A stretch of 5,574 bases of DNA. It comes from Flavobacterium psychrophilum (GTDB lineage Bacteria; Bacteroidota; Bacteroidia; Flavobacteriales; Flavobacteriaceae). The notes beneath the pieces are model-generated. The model was not told the DNA's origin. It did not search any database and saw nothing but the letters and a program-made list of their open reading frames with translations. The stretch spans positions 1 to 5,574 of the forward strand of contig CAMAWK010000152.1 of the NCBI GenBank assembly GCA_945861915.1. Reading direction: 5' to 3'. Positions 5,370 to 5,574 of the stretch are shown piece after piece; the first letter of the stretch is position 1, and each line of letters begins with the position of its first letter. A program made the position numbers and the translations under genes.

Positions 5370-5574
5370 ATGGAAAAGGAAAATGATTCTTGGGCAAATG
5401 CTCACGAAAATATATCTGAATTTGAAAATGAAGTTGTCAAACCAATTTTTCCAAATGCTCGCCTAGCATCTAGCTTTATGATGGGTTCTCCAGAACAAGC
5501 TCCAAATTCATTTAAACCGAAGTTATCTTCGGGAGAACTTTTTAAAAATACAGATTACGAATACGATGGTGATG
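5370..5574 (+). CDS. Unidentified gene, 5' part only, in operon with the restriction enzyme
   Basis: An open frame begins with ATG at 5370 and continues without a stop to the window end: 68 codons plus one base. The N-terminus reads MEKENDSWANAHENISEFEN; it is acidic and polar, with no signal peptide or membrane segment. Later residues include FPNARLASSFMMGSPEQAP, then more acidic sequence. I do not recognise the family. It starts 3 bp after the restriction enzyme's TAA and in the same frame (TAA-GTA-ATG), so it is almost certainly co-transcribed and possibly translationally coupled. A role linked to restriction, such as an accessory subunit, immunity or control function, is only inference from position. 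The gene is cut by the window edge, so its length and domains cannot be judged. Confidence 0.7.
   Translation, partial: MEKENDSWANAHENISEFENEVVKPIFPNARLASSFMMGSPEQAPNSFKPKLSSGELFKNTDYEYDGD

Noticed and set aside
1..5574. CRISPR arrays, insertion-sequence termini, toxin-antitoxin pairs, riboswitches or intact RNA genes.
   Set aside because: No spaced repeat array, transposase, terminal inverted repeats or complete tRNA fold was seen on either strand.

Overview
The window looks like one end of an integrative (tRNA-targeting) element in an AT-rich member of the Bacteroidota, probably Flavobacteriia-like. Several things support this. The DNA is low in GC. None of the genes has a convincing Shine-Dalgarno sequence. 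Two candidate promoters match the Bacteroidota pattern TTG-N(17-23)-TAnnTTTG. The integrase also has the N-terminal arm-binding domain typical of Bacteroidota mobile elements. No species can be named from the sequence alone.

Layout from left to right. Positions 1-40 hold no supportable gene. A perfect 14-bp bidirectional terminator (41-72) is followed at once by a fragment (74-93, minus strand) that fits the last 20 nt of a tRNA: T-loop, T-stem 3' strand, acceptor 3' strand and discriminator. The rest of the tRNA is missing, so this is probably the attachment-site junction. Next come a spacer of about 15% GC, two pairs of short direct repeats phased at one helical turn, and a near-leaderless promoter for a complete tyrosine recombinase (250-1566). 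A small excisionase-like helix-turn-helix gene (1591-1878, minus) converges on the integrase. The two genes share a hairpin in which their stop codons base-pair with each other.

The 311-base intergenic region (1879-2189) separates the helix-turn-helix gene from the cargo, which is transcribed in the opposite direction. It holds a good minus-strand promoter, a partial plus-strand promoter, an imperfect dyad and a second, gapped copy of the sequence around the helix-turn-helix start codon. The cargo (2190-5366) is a 1058-residue single-chain restriction-modification enzyme. It carries a PD-(D/E)xK nuclease, an N6-adenine methyltransferase, a variable target-recognition region and a Type ISP-like C-terminus, with no helicase motif seen. 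A further gene starts 3 bp after its stop, in the same frame, and runs off the window (5370-5574).

How the parts would work together (inference): integrase and helix-turn-helix protein move the element and control its excision. The restriction enzyme and its downstream partner are the cargo, protecting the host from phage and favouring retention of the element. The least explained features are a related hairpin found both at the int/xis terminator and inside the restriction gene, a low-GC target-recognition segment with a T9 tract, and the unidentified last gene.
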